From: Leptospira brenneri
GTDB lineage: Bacteria > Spirochaetota > Leptospiria > Leptospirales > Leptospiraceae
NCBI RefSeq assembly: GCF_002812125.1
Contig: NZ_NPDQ01000001.1
Coordinates: 558,001 to 622,000, forward strand
Length of the DNA stretch: 64,000 nucleotides
Direction: 5' to 3'
Numbering within the stretch: position 1 is the first letter of the stretch; each line of letters starts with the position of its first letter. Made by a program: the position numbers and the translations under genes. Under the pieces are notes generated by a model that was given only the letters and a program-made list of their open reading frames with translations, had not been told where the DNA came from and searched no databases. Below are positions 1 to 8,352 of the stretch, in pieces.

Positions 1-169
1 ACTGTCCATTGTATTCCAATAAAAAGGAAGTAGAGAGTGTACTTCCTGCAAGTAGACCAGCAAGTAGTTTGTAATTTGCATCAGTTTCTGAAACTTGTTT
101 CTCTGTATTGCAAGCAAACAGTGCGACTAGAATTACAGAAAGGGTAATCGTTGTAAGTGTTCTTTTCAT
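1..169 (-). CDS. Small lipoprotein, 3' part beyond the window
   Basis: Only the first 56 codons are inside the window; the frame is open to the left edge. The start is ATG at 169 with a GAGGAG ribosome site just upstream. The product begins MKRTLTTITLSVILVALFAC, a positively charged start, hydrophobic core and Cys20, so it is probably a lipoprotein. The mature part (NTEKQVSETDANYKLLAGL) contains a short hydrophobic stretch with small residues and matches no family I recognise. The leader carries a cobalamin riboswitch, so expression should fall when B12 is plentiful. A role in B12 capture or in a B12-sparing step is inference from that context only. Confidence 0.75.
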   Translation of the reverse strand, partial: MKRTLTTITLSVILVALFACNTEKQVSETDANYKLLAGLLAGSTLSTSFLLEYNGQ

Positions 170-244
170 AGAAGTCTCCTCAATGGTAAAATTCAGGGAA
201 CTCCGATTCAAAAATAAACAAACTGCAGTTAGGTTCTTTTGTGA

Positions 245-480
245 GATTGCCTAAAATACAATTTTTGTTTGTGATTGTTTCGGGTGCCCCGATGCCTTCG
301 GGGCCCCTTATCCGAATGGAAGGCATTCGGAATCAGTGTGTAAAGTTCCTTTACCACGAGGTCAACTTTACGGGGAAGATCTGGCTCACCAAACTTAGGT
401 TTGGATTACAGTTGCGGGTCAGCACAGGAATTTCACCTGTTTCCTCCCTGAAGGATAACTTCAAAGTCCCTGTAACCAGC
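245..480 (-). promoter_or_regulatory. Cobalamin (B12) riboswitch
   Basis: On the minus strand the core reads AACAGGTGAAATTCCTGTGC, followed by TGACCCGCAACTGTAA (plus 403-446), then the B12-box-like GAGCCAGATCTTCCCC (plus 372-387). This order and spacing match the cobalamin riboswitch family (RF00174). Downstream is a strong hairpin, GCCCCGA-AGGCA-TCGGGGC (about 277-302), possibly part of the expression platform; no T-run follows it, so control at translation is more likely than termination. The regulated gene is the lipoprotein starting at 169. The outer limits given are approximate. Confidence 0.88.
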
Positions 481-630
481 TTTTTTGTCAAATGTAAAGA
501 ACCGCTTTGTATTTGCGGAAAATCATTACAAATTGATTTTTTTTTAAGATTCTAAACTGAAAGGCAAATTTACTCAGTGAATTTTGCAACCAACTGAGAT
601 CAACTTGTTCTAACGAAGTAGAGGGATTAT

Positions 631-1392
631 ATGTTTTATGTTTTAGGTCGGTTGATTGGTTTTATTTTTATGTGGGCATTTGTAAAACCTATGCGCCAAA
701 TTTATGGAAGAAAAAAAGTGACATTGGAAAATGAACACATTTTGCGAGAGTATAGTGGTAAATCGGTGATTCTAATTGCCAACCATATCAAACCTAGGAA
801 TAAATTTTTACGACTCATTACTCTTCCTTATGACGCCTTTGTGATTCGCGGTGTTTTGAAACGATATGGAATTTATACAACGGCTCTTGCCAGTATTGAT
901 TCCGGGAAAAAACCAAAAGATAGTTTTCAGAAAGCAAAAAAACAAAGAATAGAACAACTCATCAAAGGGATTGTTACATCAATCGACCTAATCCCTGTGA
1001 ATCGTAACGAATCGGACCCACGCACAATGAAAGAGATGAAACAACGGATCGCTAAAGGAAGTTTGGGTATCGGCATTTTTCCGGAAGGTACTTGGTTTCG
1101 AGGGTTTAGAAAATCTCGAAAACTCCATCCTGGTATGGCAGTACTGAGTAAACGTTATGGCCTACCCATCATCCCTATGTTTTTAGATGCTTATAATTTA
1201 AATAAGCCCATTCGTTTGTCAGTGGGAAATCCCATCAGAGAAGTGAAAGATGCTGCGGAAACTGTTAGTTACATACGAAGCGAACTCATCCGAATGAAAG
1301 ACAAAGGAACATCTGTGTTGATTCCTAAAAAAGGGGAAGTGATTTTGAGTGATGAAGAAGATAGTTTAGAAGTTTCGCCTAGCGTAGGTTAA
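631..1392 (+). CDS. PlsC-like lysophospholipid acyltransferase family protein
   Basis: A 253-residue protein of the 1-acylglycerol-3-phosphate acyltransferase superfamily, which transfers acyl chains to lysophospholipids at the inner membrane. An N-terminal hydrophobic segment (about residues 5-18) would anchor it. Motif III is clear at 150-157 (FPEGTWFR), and IIPMFLDAY fits the last conserved block. Motif I is unusual: Asn51-His52 is present, but the catalytic Asp normally five residues after His is not; the nearest is Asp68 after a basic insertion (IKPRNKFLRLITLPYD). This may mark a divergent subfamily or altered activity. It ends one base before the convergent tetR gene. Substrate is unknown. 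Confidence 0.8.
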   Translation: MFYVLGRLIGFIFMWAFVKPMRQIYGRKKVTLENEHILREYSGKSVILIANHIKPRNKFLRLITLPYDAFVIRGVLKRYGIYTTALASIDSGKKPKDSFQKAKKQRIEQLIKGIVTSIDLIPVNRNESDPRTMKEMKQRIAKGSLGIGIFPEGTWFRGFRKSRKLHPGMAVLSKRYGLPIIPMFLDAYNLNKPIRLSVGNPIREVKDAAETVSYIRSELIRMKDKGTSVLIPKKGEVILSDEEDSLEVSPSVG

Positions 1393-1393
1393 G

Positions 1394-2011
1394 TTATTTT
1401 TTGCTAAGCAGTTTTTGAAAATAGGAAATCCCTTCTTCGATGGGGTTTCCTGAACCTTTTCTTTTACGAAGCATTCCTGTCATATCCAAAACAATCACCC
1501 CATACATCCAACTCCACATCATCCTTGCGATGGCAGGGTATTCATTTTTAGGATAGGGAATTTCTCCAGACTCAAATCCGATTCGAACTGTTTCCAAAAA
1601 GAAACGATAACTTTTGGGAAGTTGTGGGAAGGCCTTTCTATGGACTCCACCGTAATCTGTCACAAACATCACTTTGTGTAATTCTCGATTGTTACTTGCG
1701 AAATTAAAATAAGAACGGGCAATGGCTGCCAATTTTTCGAAGGCAGAACTTGAGTCTACTTCAGTGATTGCTTTTTTTAACATGGAAAGAAGTTCGTCTT
1801 CCCCTGATTTGATTAGGTCTTGGACTAAATCAATTTGGCTTTCATAATAGGAATAAGGACTGGCAACACTGCAACCCAGACGGTTGGCAATCTTTCGCAT
1901 AGAAAGACCTTCCAGTCCTTCTTCCTTTAAAATGAGGAGAGATACGTTTTTAATTTCCTCACGAGAAAGGCTATTGCGAATCCGTCTTTGTTTGTTTGAA
2001 GCTTCCAACAT
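1394..2011 (-). CDS. TetR/AcrR family transcriptional regulator
   Basis: A 205-residue repressor-type protein. The N-terminal helix-turn-helix spans about 20-65, with the recognition region LSMRKIANRLGCSVASPYSY followed by YESQIDLVQDLI, typical of TetR. The C-terminal half (about 90-200) is a helical ligand-binding domain. It lies 60 bp downstream of the outer-membrane barrel gene on the same strand, so it may be the last gene of the sbtA-porin unit, or be expressed separately through the inverted repeat immediately before its ATG. A GGAGG sequence lies about 20 bases upstream of the ATG, an unusually long spacing. Confidence 0.85.
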   Translation of the reverse strand: MLEASNKQRRIRNSLSREEIKNVSLLILKEEGLEGLSMRKIANRLGCSVASPYSYYESQIDLVQDLIKSGEDELLSMLKKAITEVDSSSAFEKLAAIARSYFNFASNNRELHKVMFVTDYGGVHRKAFPQLPKSYRFFLETVRIGFESGEIPYPKNEYPAIARMMWSWMYGVIVLDMTGMLRKRKGSGNPIEEGISYFQKLLSKK

Positions 2012-2049
2012 GGATTTGAATCAATTTGACCTCCATGGTATTCAAATCC
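2012..2049 (-). promoter_or_regulatory. 10-bp inverted repeat abutting the tetR start codon
   Basis: Arms GGATTTGAAT (2012-2021) and ATTCAAATCC (2040-2049) are perfect complements separated by 18 bp, and the first arm touches the tetR ATG (2009-2011). The spacer holds the candidate ribosome site GGAGG. It could be an autoregulatory TetR operator, or an mRNA hairpin that brings the ribosome site closer to the AUG. Confidence 0.5.
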
Positions 2050-2071
2050 ATATAAAAATCGAACGTTTTTC

Positions 2072-3916
2072 TTAAAAAGCAGCGTTGATTTGGGCATAGG
2101 CCATATAAGCATCCTTTGCCAGTTGGTTTTTACCTTGTAAGTAGTTTTGGTTCCATTCAAAGGATTGTGTTGTGGAATTGTATTGGATTTTGCTATTTCG
2201 ATAATTACGAACAGAATCCCCCGCACTCAAATACCCGAACCCCATCCATAAAGAAACAAAATCATTAATTTGTCCGTGCCAAGTTACATCCACTTCGGTA
2301 TAAATTCGTTTCCCCAGAGCATAAGGTGATGAATATGAATTATTAGAATAATTCTCTGTACTACCTTTGTCCGCTGCGACTGGGTATGGATTTTTTTCCC
2401 CAAGTGAACTTGTCGAATTGGCAGCCCCACTGATGGCATACCAAGCATCTTGTTTTTCTGCTTTGTCATTTTGAAAGTAGGTCACTTGAAATTCACCATA
2501 GGAATCTGTTTTGTAACTGACACTTACGGATTTAGAATAAAGGTTTTGTGCATTGATGTTTTCAGAAATTCCGGCTACACTATTAAAATACGGAATCACT
2601 CCAAATCTAGGATTTGCTAGTGTTTGGAATGTAGAGACGGAAGCATCTGCTCTGTTTTTGTCTCCAGACGCATACAATACCTGACCACCTAAACGTAGTT
2701 TTTTGAAGAAAGTATATCCCGTTTGAAAGACATGCATTTGACCTGTATACTTTTCTCTTTCCGTTCTAGAGTTGTCCCATTCGTTCGGAAGATATTCTTT
2801 CAAATAAGGATCTTGAATTCTTCTTCCCGTAGTTCCTGTTTGGAAGGCGGATTCCCAAGTAAAATCCCAGGACTTTCCTTCCGGCAAAAAGTTTGCTTTG
2901 GTTCTGTTCGTGAGACGAAATCCAGTTGTGAGTAAGTTCTGGTTTTGTTTACTTCTGTTCATCGCCATTGGGTCGTCACTAGAAGCTTCGGGAAGACCGG
3001 TAACGGGGTTCACAGGATTTTTTTTCCATTTACGAACCACTCCCAAACTATAAAGATCTAAAGTCACCCAATCAGGAATTGTAAAACTGTTGTAAGTTCC
3101 TAAGAGAGTTGTGTCTGTTCCATTGGCGTTTGAGTTCAGTTTGGGATCATTGGAAGAAACGACACCATTGGTTCCACTCTGTGTCCAATACGGCCTTGCC
3201 ATTAAAAAATGGATTTTGAAATTATCGTAGTTGAACATAAGCCTTGCACCATCAAAGGAAAGACCATTGATCGTCCAGTTTCCACCACCTATCATTCGTT
3301 GGTCGCCATAAGCCCAGATTTGTCGTCCCACTTGTAATTTGGAATGTAAGGGAAGTTGGTTTAGGGTTAAAAAAGCTTCTCGCACTCCCGTTTGGTTTTG
3401 GGAAACAGCATTTGTTTGGTTCTTGGAGTAAATATCTGCTGTATTACTAAAAAAATTGGCACGGATATCACCTGAAGAAGCCGGTGATTCTCCCCCCCAA
3501 ACACGAGCATCTTGGAGTGTTACTTTTGCTTGGACGTAAGGACTGGGATCAAAGATAAAATAGATAGAAGATGTTTGTAGTGTTCTGTCAATATAACCTT
3601 TGTCAGATGCATTAAAATCCATATTGTATCTGGATTCTTGTCTGGGTCGTAAATACAAACCAAAACGTAATACATCGTTTAACCAAAATTGTCCAGAGTT
3701 TGCGGAATGTTTAGATAATTCTGGTTCCACAAACATATGGCGGTTGAATTCAGGATCAAGGCCCTTTTCTTTCATTGGTGAGGCATAGGGCTTTGATTCT
3801 TGTGTAGCGGTAGTAACAGGAGGGTTCTCTGTTTCTGTTGGAGCCGCCCATGTTATTGTTAGCGGTGTCATTACCGCTAACAATAGAAAATAGAAATAAC
3901 CTCTTGAAATATACAT
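2072..3916 (-). CDS. Outer-membrane beta-barrel, alginate-export/porin-like
   Basis: A 614-residue exported protein with a signal peptide ending near AAPTE (about residues 24-28). The body has alternating beta-strand character, aromatic girdles and motifs such as LRFGLYLRPRQESRYNMDF and GRQIWAYGDQRMIGGGNW, which resemble the alginate-export family of outer-membrane channels. The last residue is Phe (AQINAAF), the usual barrel-assembly signal. GGAGATACATC-ATG is a good ribosome site. It is 35 bp downstream of sbtA on the same strand, so it is probably co-transcribed and may be the outer-membrane pore serving the bicarbonate permease. Substrate is inferred from context. Confidence 0.78.
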   Translation of the reverse strand: MYISRGYFYFLLLAVMTPLTITWAAPTETENPPVTTATQESKPYASPMKEKGLDPEFNRHMFVEPELSKHSANSGQFWLNDVLRFGLYLRPRQESRYNMDFNASDKGYIDRTLQTSSIYFIFDPSPYVQAKVTLQDARVWGGESPASSGDIRANFFSNTADIYSKNQTNAVSQNQTGVREAFLTLNQLPLHSKLQVGRQIWAYGDQRMIGGGNWTINGLSFDGARLMFNYDNFKIHFLMARPYWTQSGTNGVVSSNDPKLNSNANGTDTTLLGTYNSFTIPDWVTLDLYSLGVVRKWKKNPVNPVTGLPEASSDDPMAMNRSKQNQNLLTTGFRLTNRTKANFLPEGKSWDFTWESAFQTGTTGRRIQDPYLKEYLPNEWDNSRTEREKYTGQMHVFQTGYTFFKKLRLGGQVLYASGDKNRADASVSTFQTLANPRFGVIPYFNSVAGISENINAQNLYSKSVSVSYKTDSYGEFQVTYFQNDKAEKQDAWYAISGAANSTSSLGEKNPYPVAADKGSTENYSNNSYSSPYALGKRIYTEVDVTWHGQINDFVSLWMGFGYLSAGDSVRNYRNSKIQYNSTTQSFEWNQNYLQGKNQLAKDAYMAYAQINAAF

Positions 3917-3951
3917 GATGTATCTCCTTTTCTGATAAATGTTCTTTTAAC

Positions 3952-4938
3952 TTAAGTAGTTCCCGTGATCACTTTGAGAATATAAAAGTATAAAGGGATT
4001 CCGACGATGATATTAATAGGGAACACAATCGATAAAGCAACCGTTAAATAAATGCTTGGGTTTGCTTCCGGGATGGATTCTTTCATAGCTGCAGGCACTG
4101 CAATATAGGATGCAGAGGCACATAAAACCACAAACATCAGAGCATCACCAATTGGCATTTGGATGATCTTTGTAAGTAAGATTGCAATGACCACGTTAAT
4201 CAACATGATAATCAGTGCCGATCCGATCAGAAAAAAACCTACTTTTTTTAACTCACGCATTTGTCTTGCGGCATCAATTCCTTTGTCTAGTAAGAAGAAG
4301 GTGAGTAGTCCTTTAAAAATATCCTCAGTGAATGGTTTGGTTGTATTCCATCCGGACTCACCAGATAAATAACCAACAATCAATGCTCCAATCAGAATGT
4401 ATACGGAAGAACTAAAGAAAGCTTCATGGAGTAATTGTTTCCATTGGATTTTTTCATTTAGATTCTCGTTATTTTTCTTTTTGCCTAAACGATCGATGAT
4501 CACTGCAAGAACAATCGCAGGTGATTCCATAAGAGCCATTCCTGCAACGATGAAACCTTGGTATTCGTATCCATAACTATGTAGAAAGGCACCCGCAGTG
4601 ACAAAGGTCACAGCACTGATGGATCCAAAACTTCCTGCAAGAGCTGCTGAGTTCGCGTGGTCTAGTTTCGCTCTGAAGATAAAGTAAGAGTAAATCGGAA
4701 CAAAACATGCCATGAACATACAGGCAATGAGGGTCATTAAGTGTTCTTCTGCAAATGGTGATTTGAAGAGTTCGTGGCCCCCTTTGAAGCCGATAGAGAA
4801 CAAAAGATAGAGAGATAGGAATTTTGAGACTCCCTCCGTAATCCTTAGGTCCGATTTGAAGAATACGACACCCATTCCTAAAAAGAAAAAGAGTACCGGT
4901 GGGTTGAGAATGTTGTTGAGCGCTGCGTGGAAATCCAT
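3952..4938 (-). CDS. sbtA: SbtA-type sodium-dependent bicarbonate permease
   Basis: A 328-residue inner-membrane protein with about ten hydrophobic segments. It starts MDFHAALNNILNPPVLFFFL and contains FSIGFKGGHEL and GSFGSISAVTFVTAGAF, characteristic of the SbtA family (Na+/bicarbonate symport, known from cyanobacterial carbon-concentrating systems). Length is close to the family norm. It heads a two-gene unit with the barrel gene and is divergent from a membrane-bound AraC-type regulator, with a 10-bp inverted repeat between them. No SbtB-like PII protein is nearby. In a heterotroph the likely use is bicarbonate supply for carboxylases; this is inference. Confidence 0.85.
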   Translation of the reverse strand: MDFHAALNNILNPPVLFFFLGMGVVFFKSDLRITEGVSKFLSLYLLFSIGFKGGHELFKSPFAEEHLMTLIACMFMACFVPIYSYFIFRAKLDHANSAALAGSFGSISAVTFVTAGAFLHSYGYEYQGFIVAGMALMESPAIVLAVIIDRLGKKKNNENLNEKIQWKQLLHEAFFSSSVYILIGALIVGYLSGESGWNTTKPFTEDIFKGLLTFFLLDKGIDAARQMRELKKVGFFLIGSALIIMLINVVIAILLTKIIQMPIGDALMFVVLCASASYIAVPAAMKESIPEANPSIYLTVALSIVFPINIIVGIPLYFYILKVITGTT

Positions 4939-4976
4939 AATTTCCTCCCTCTGTTCGTCACTATTTTAGACATCTA

Positions 4977-5006
4977 TTTTGTCCAAAATCATAAAATTGG
5001 ACAAAA
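4977..5006. promoter_or_regulatory. Candidate operator between sbtA and the AraC-type regulator
   Basis: A perfect inverted repeat, TTTTGTCCAA-N10-TTGGACAAAA. The arms start 20 bp apart, two helical turns. It sits in the only gap between the two divergent units, so it is the natural binding site for the regulator encoded at 5074. Confidence 0.6.
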
Positions 5007-5073
5007 AATAATTCATTTCAAATTCCTGCAAACGGCGAAATCGCTTTCTTAGGGGCAGAATTCGCGAAAACTG

Positions 5074-6636
5074 GTGTTTTCAATGAAACAGATGGTTCAA
5101 ATAACGCTTCTCTTGGCAATCCTGGTCGGATTGGGGGGATGCCTATGGAAGCCAGAAAGTTTCTATGGCCGGAACATCAGTCGAAATGTCCAATTTTTGG
5201 TACCCCACAGGACAGAAATTCCAAAAAATTGTAACCACGAATCGATCCAATCTTTGCGGAGTTTTGTCTGGATGGACAACCGCAGTGCGGATTCTTTGCG
5301 AGGAAAACGTGAAGTTGGGGGGCAATGGGTTCGGGTCGAGATCCAAAATGACACAGCAGTTGATACGTATTTTAGTATTCTCATCCAGTGGATCAATATC
5401 CCCTTTGTAGAACTTTGTTCGGAAGGTGAGGATGGAGAGATTGTTACCTCTTACAGTGGGTATGTTTGGGAGGATTGGATGGGTTTACTTTCCCCATTCC
5501 CCCACTTTAACGTCACCCTGAAAGCAAATGAAAGCCGCTATTTTTATATTTATCTTGTTTCTAATGAAGACTTAAATTTTCCAATTCGGACTGTTTCCCA
5601 TGCGAGTTACCGTTCTATTGTACTCTTTCGATTTCTGACATTTTTGTTTTTTACGATGATGGGGATTGTTTCCTTCGGATGGGCAATTTCTGAATATATT
5701 AAATCGAAAGAGAAAGTTTACATTTCGATCTTAGTTCATTTTTTAATGTTTTTCCTTCTGGTTTATTCAGTGCATGGGAAAGAGTTTGCTTCTGTATTTG
5801 GAAATTCAAATAACCTAGTTAGGCATTCTTATTATATCTTTTTGTCCATAAACCATTTTGTATTTTTCCTTTATTTAAGATCTTTCGATCGGTTTGTAGG
5901 AAATCGTTTTTCTAATCATTTTGGATTTTGGATTTCTGGATTTGCAGGGTTTTTATACTTACTCGTTCCTCTTTTCTCTAGAGTTTATGAATTTAGAATC
6001 TTTCTAGTATTGTCTATCTTTGGAACAGCTGCCTACTATCTATTCAGAACACATAGTTCGCTGTTAGCAAAAGACGAAAGTGATGAACGAGTGTATGTGT
6101 TTGGTTGGTTCTTTTTTCTTTTTTCCGTCTTCTTAAAAACATTGTTTCATTTTGATTTTTATCCGTACCAACCTTTCTTTATCTATGCTGCAGTGTTTTA
6201 TCTTCCATTCTTAACTGCTGGTTCTTTTTTGTTTTTAAGAAATTATGAAAAAAGAGATAAGTCAAAAACTAGATTTCGTTCTGTTACACTTAAACTAGAT
6301 AAAACAGAATTTAGAAACAAATTAGAATCATTATTAATATCTGAAAAAATATTTTTAAATCCTGATTGTAATGAAGAGTTGATTGCTTCTAAAATGGGAC
6401 TTTCTTACCACCAATTGAGCGAACTTATCAATTCAGAATATAATTTCAATTTTCCATCTCTACTGAATCAATATAGAATTAAAGAAGCCATGACCATCCT
6501 AAATGAAAGACCTGAACTTAATGTTGCTGAGGTTGGAAAACTTTCTGGATTTGGATCTAGATCAGCATTTTATTTAGAATTTAAAAAACAATCTGGTGTG
6601 AATCCAAACCAGTATCGGAAAAATAAAAACATATAA
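5074..6636 (+). CDS. Membrane-anchored AraC-family regulator with 7TM region
   Basis: A 520-residue fusion. The N-terminus (KQMVQITLLLAILVGLGGC) looks like a lipoprotein or uncleaved anchor sequence. Residues about 25-170 form a beta-rich extracytoplasmic domain with a 7TMR-DISM look. Residues about 175-395 hold seven hydrophobic helices, and residues about 425-518 an AraC-type DNA-binding domain ending NVAEVGKLSGFGSRSAFYLE. It probably senses an external ligand and binds DNA from the membrane. GTG at 5074 gives the longest form; ATG at 5083 is equally likely, and neither has an ideally placed ribosome site. It is divergent from sbtA and 37 bp upstream of sulP, so regulation of carbon uptake is the best guess. 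Confidence 0.8.
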   Translation: MFSMKQMVQITLLLAILVGLGGCLWKPESFYGRNISRNVQFLVPHRTEIPKNCNHESIQSLRSFVWMDNRSADSLRGKREVGGQWVRVEIQNDTAVDTYFSILIQWINIPFVELCSEGEDGEIVTSYSGYVWEDWMGLLSPFPHFNVTLKANESRYFYIYLVSNEDLNFPIRTVSHASYRSIVLFRFLTFLFFTMMGIVSFGWAISEYIKSKEKVYISILVHFLMFFLLVYSVHGKEFASVFGNSNNLVRHSYYIFLSINHFVFFLYLRSFDRFVGNRFSNHFGFWISGFAGFLYLLVPLFSRVYEFRIFLVLSIFGTAAYYLFRTHSSLLAKDESDERVYVFGWFFFLFSVFLKTLFHFDFYPYQPFFIYAAVFYLPFLTAGSFLFLRNYEKRDKSKTRFRSVTLKLDKTEFRNKLESLLISEKIFLNPDCNEELIASKMGLSYHQLSELINSEYNFNFPSLLNQYRIKEAMTILNERPELNVAEVGKLSGFGSRSAFYLEFKKQSGVNPNQYRKNKNI

Positions 6637-6673
6637 ATATACAAAAGTTAGATAGATAAAGAGGACGCTTCCT

Positions 6674-8284
6674 ATGGATAGCAAAGACAGTGTAAAAGAT
6701 TGGTTACCCGGGTTAAAAGAAAATTGGCGATCGGACATTCTGTCCGGTTTTATTGTGTTTCTGATTGCGTTGCCGCTTTGTTTGGGCATCTCACTCGCAT
6801 CGGGGGCACCACCAATGGCTGGAATTTTTTCCGGGATTGTGGGAGGAATTGTAGTTTCCTTACTCAGTGGGTCTCACTTAACGATTAATGGCCCTGCGGC
6901 TGGACTCATTGCAGTGGTTCTCAATTCCATTATGGTTTTGGGTGGTGGGGATCCAAAACTTGGTTTCGAATTAACACTAGCGGCCATTGTGATTGCAGGT
7001 GCCATTCAAATTGTGTTAGGGCTTGTCAAAGCTGGTAACCTAACCGTATATTTTCCAATCTCGGTAGTACATGGAATGATGGCAGCTATTGGGATCATCA
7101 TCATTTCCAAACAGTTCTATGTTGCACTTGGAATCACTCCTAAGGCTAAAACAATTGGAGGATTGTTGTTAGAAATCCCATTTAGTTTTTCTTTAGTGAA
7201 TCCTGAAGTTGCCATTATTGGTATCTCAGCGATTGTGATCATTGCTGTATTGGCAAAAATCAAAAACCCTTTATTAAAAAAATTACCTGCGCCACTTGTT
7301 GCTGTGTTAGTTGGTATTATTTTGGGTGTTGTGTTTGATTTGGCTGATGAACATTCGTATACTTTACTTGACCAAACCTATAAAATTGGTCCGGAAAAAT
7401 TAGTAAATCTACCGGATCATATCTATGATGGGATTACTTTCCCTGATTTTTCTAGATGGAAAGATGGAATTTTTTGGGTGATGGTCATTACGATCGCACT
7501 TATCGCAAGTATTGAATCATTGTTAACTGCAACGGCCGTCGATAATACAGATCCGTATCGTCGTAAATCAAATATGGATCGTGAGTTGGTTGCAAAAGGT
7601 GCGGGGAACTTCTTTTTAGGTTGGATTGGTGGTTTACCAATCATTGCTGAGGTAGTTAGGTCTTCTGCCAATATAGAAAATGGTGCTAAAACAAGGTTTT
7701 CCAATTTCTTTCATGGATTGTTTTTGTTATTTTTCATTTTGCTTTTGCCAGGTCTCATTCATAGGATTCCCCTCGCATCTCTTGCTGGAATTTTAATTAT
7801 GGTAGGGATCCGATTGGCATCTCCTCATGTTTTTAAAGAAACCTATGATAAAGGTTGGGATCAAATTGTTATTTTTATGGTAACTGTTGTTCTTACAATC
7901 GTAGAAGATTTATTAGTTGGTGTTTTCTGTGGAATTGTAACTGCTATTTTGATTCAAATTTATTTTGGTGTTCCACTTCGTTATATCTTTGTTGCTGATA
8001 TCACTGTAAAATCGGAAAACAAGGTACATGAGTTGTATGTAAAACATGCTTTGTTGTTTTCGAATATGATTTCTCTCAAATTAATTTTCAGAAAAATTGC
8101 TCCAGGTGAACGAGTGGATCTTAAATTTGATCAGAATGTAAAAATGATCGGATTTTCAGCCATTGAGTTTTTACAAAGTTTCAAACGAGATTATGAATTG
8201 GGGGGAGGTCAGGTGAATCTCATTGGTTTTGAAGATTTAAAACCGATTTCTACCTATTACGGGGCGACTCGAATCCATAAGTAG
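6674..8284 (+). CDS. SulP-family anion transporter, probable bicarbonate importer
   Basis: A 536-residue SLC26/SulP permease. Hydrophobic segments run from about residue 20 to 425, including the signature region ASGAPPMAGIFSGIVGGIVV and GSHLTINGPAAGLIAVV. A short cytoplasmic tail (about 440-536) is STAS-like but reduced. SulP proteins carry sulphate, bicarbonate or dicarboxylates; the SbtA-containing neighbourhood points to bicarbonate (BicA-like), but sulphate cannot be excluded from sequence alone. GAGG precedes the ATG. It follows the AraC-type gene by 37 bp, and transcription probably ends at the strong hairpin at 8316-8352. Confidence 0.82.
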   Translation: MDSKDSVKDWLPGLKENWRSDILSGFIVFLIALPLCLGISLASGAPPMAGIFSGIVGGIVVSLLSGSHLTINGPAAGLIAVVLNSIMVLGGGDPKLGFELTLAAIVIAGAIQIVLGLVKAGNLTVYFPISVVHGMMAAIGIIIISKQFYVALGITPKAKTIGGLLLEIPFSFSLVNPEVAIIGISAIVIIAVLAKIKNPLLKKLPAPLVAVLVGIILGVVFDLADEHSYTLLDQTYKIGPEKLVNLPDHIYDGITFPDFSRWKDGIFWVMVITIALIASIESLLTATAVDNTDPYRRKSNMDRELVAKGAGNFFLGWIGGLPIIAEVVRSSANIENGAKTRFSNFFHGLFLLFFILLLPGLIHRIPLASLAGILIMVGIRLASPHVFKETYDKGWDQIVIFMVTVVLTIVEDLLVGVFCGIVTAILIQIYFGVPLRYIFVADITVKSENKVHELYVKHALLFSNMISLKLIFRKIAPGERVDLKFDQNVKMIGFSAIEFLQSFKRDYELGGGQVNLIGFEDLKPISTYYGATRIHK

Positions 8285-8315
8285 TACATAAAAAATTCTT
8301 GTAACTGAATGTTTT

Positions 8316-8352
8316 AAAACCAATATCCTTTTATGCAGAGGATATTGGTTTT
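8316..8352 (+). terminator. Rho-independent terminator of sulP, overlapping the next start codon
   Basis: The arms AAAACCAATATCC (8316-8328) and GGATATTGGTTTT (8340-8352) pair perfectly over 13 bp with an 11-base loop, and are followed by a T-rich tract to about 8370. The loop contains ATG 8333-8335, the start of the TPM-domain gene. Confidence 0.85.

Noticed and set aside
241..555. Open frame of 104 codons on the plus strand
   Set aside because: It lies antisense to the cobalamin riboswitch and has no ribosome site or protein-like composition.
5143..5396. Antisense open frames in the AraC-type gene
   Set aside because: They are shadows of the real frame with no start signals or recognisable products.
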